Shown: piece after piece, positions 5,265 through 5,282 of the stretch
Layout of the letters: every line of letters starts with the position of its first letter
How positions within the stretch are numbered: the first letter of the stretch is position 1
Source: JBECKQ01 sp040235375
GTDB taxonomy: Bacteria > Planctomycetota > Phycisphaerae > UBA1845
Direction: 5' to 3'
DNA: 5,282 nt
NCBI GenBank assembly: GCA_040235375.1
Contig: JBECKQ010000235.1
Span: forward strand, 1-5,282
Notes under the pieces: generated by a model
What the model was told of the DNA's origin: nothing
Databases searched by the model: none
Seen by the model: the letters and a program-made list of their open reading frames with translations, nothing else
Made by a program: the position numbers and the translations under genes

Positions 5265-5282
5265 GGTCAATGCGGACCGTAA

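Overview
The window is GC-rich DNA with strongly GC-biased third codon positions. It looks chromosomal. The gene set (a methyltransferase-glycosyltransferase fusion, a Zn-less ROK kinase, a degenerate M50-like membrane protein, YjbQ) and the roughly 1 kb structured intergenic stretch suggest a planctomycete-like environmental bacterium. That assignment is an impression from protein style, not a demonstrated one.

Layout. (1) 2-1711, plus strand: the 3' part of a fused SAM-methyltransferase/family-2 glycosyltransferase, then 15 bp later a complete second SAM-methyltransferase. They probably form the end of a surface-polysaccharide or lipid-glycan operon. (2) 1693-2934, minus strand: a multi-pass membrane protein resembling an M50 metalloprotease without its catalytic residues, followed by a YjbQ-family gene. 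The YjbQ gene converges on the methyltransferase and the two coding ends overlap by 19 bp. (3) 2935-3930: about 1 kb with no convincing gene. It holds two direct copies (3193-3245 and 3436-3488) of a 53-bp element that folds into two tandem hairpins, a hairpin-rich GC spacer between them, and a three-way-junction fold at 3505-3551. (4) 3931-5252, minus strand: a ROK-family sugar kinase and, upstream of it, a 74-residue protein of unknown family.

The plus-strand genes work together in glycan assembly. The minus-strand genes show no clear shared pathway. The most notable signal is the pair of non-coding repeats. All nine differences between the copies fall in loops, linkers or flanks, or keep pairing in the second hairpin through one compensatory swap and two G-U wobbles. 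This suggests a structured RNA or a palindromic dispersed repeat rather than chance duplication. Evidence rests on only two copies, so a genome-wide search is the decisive test.
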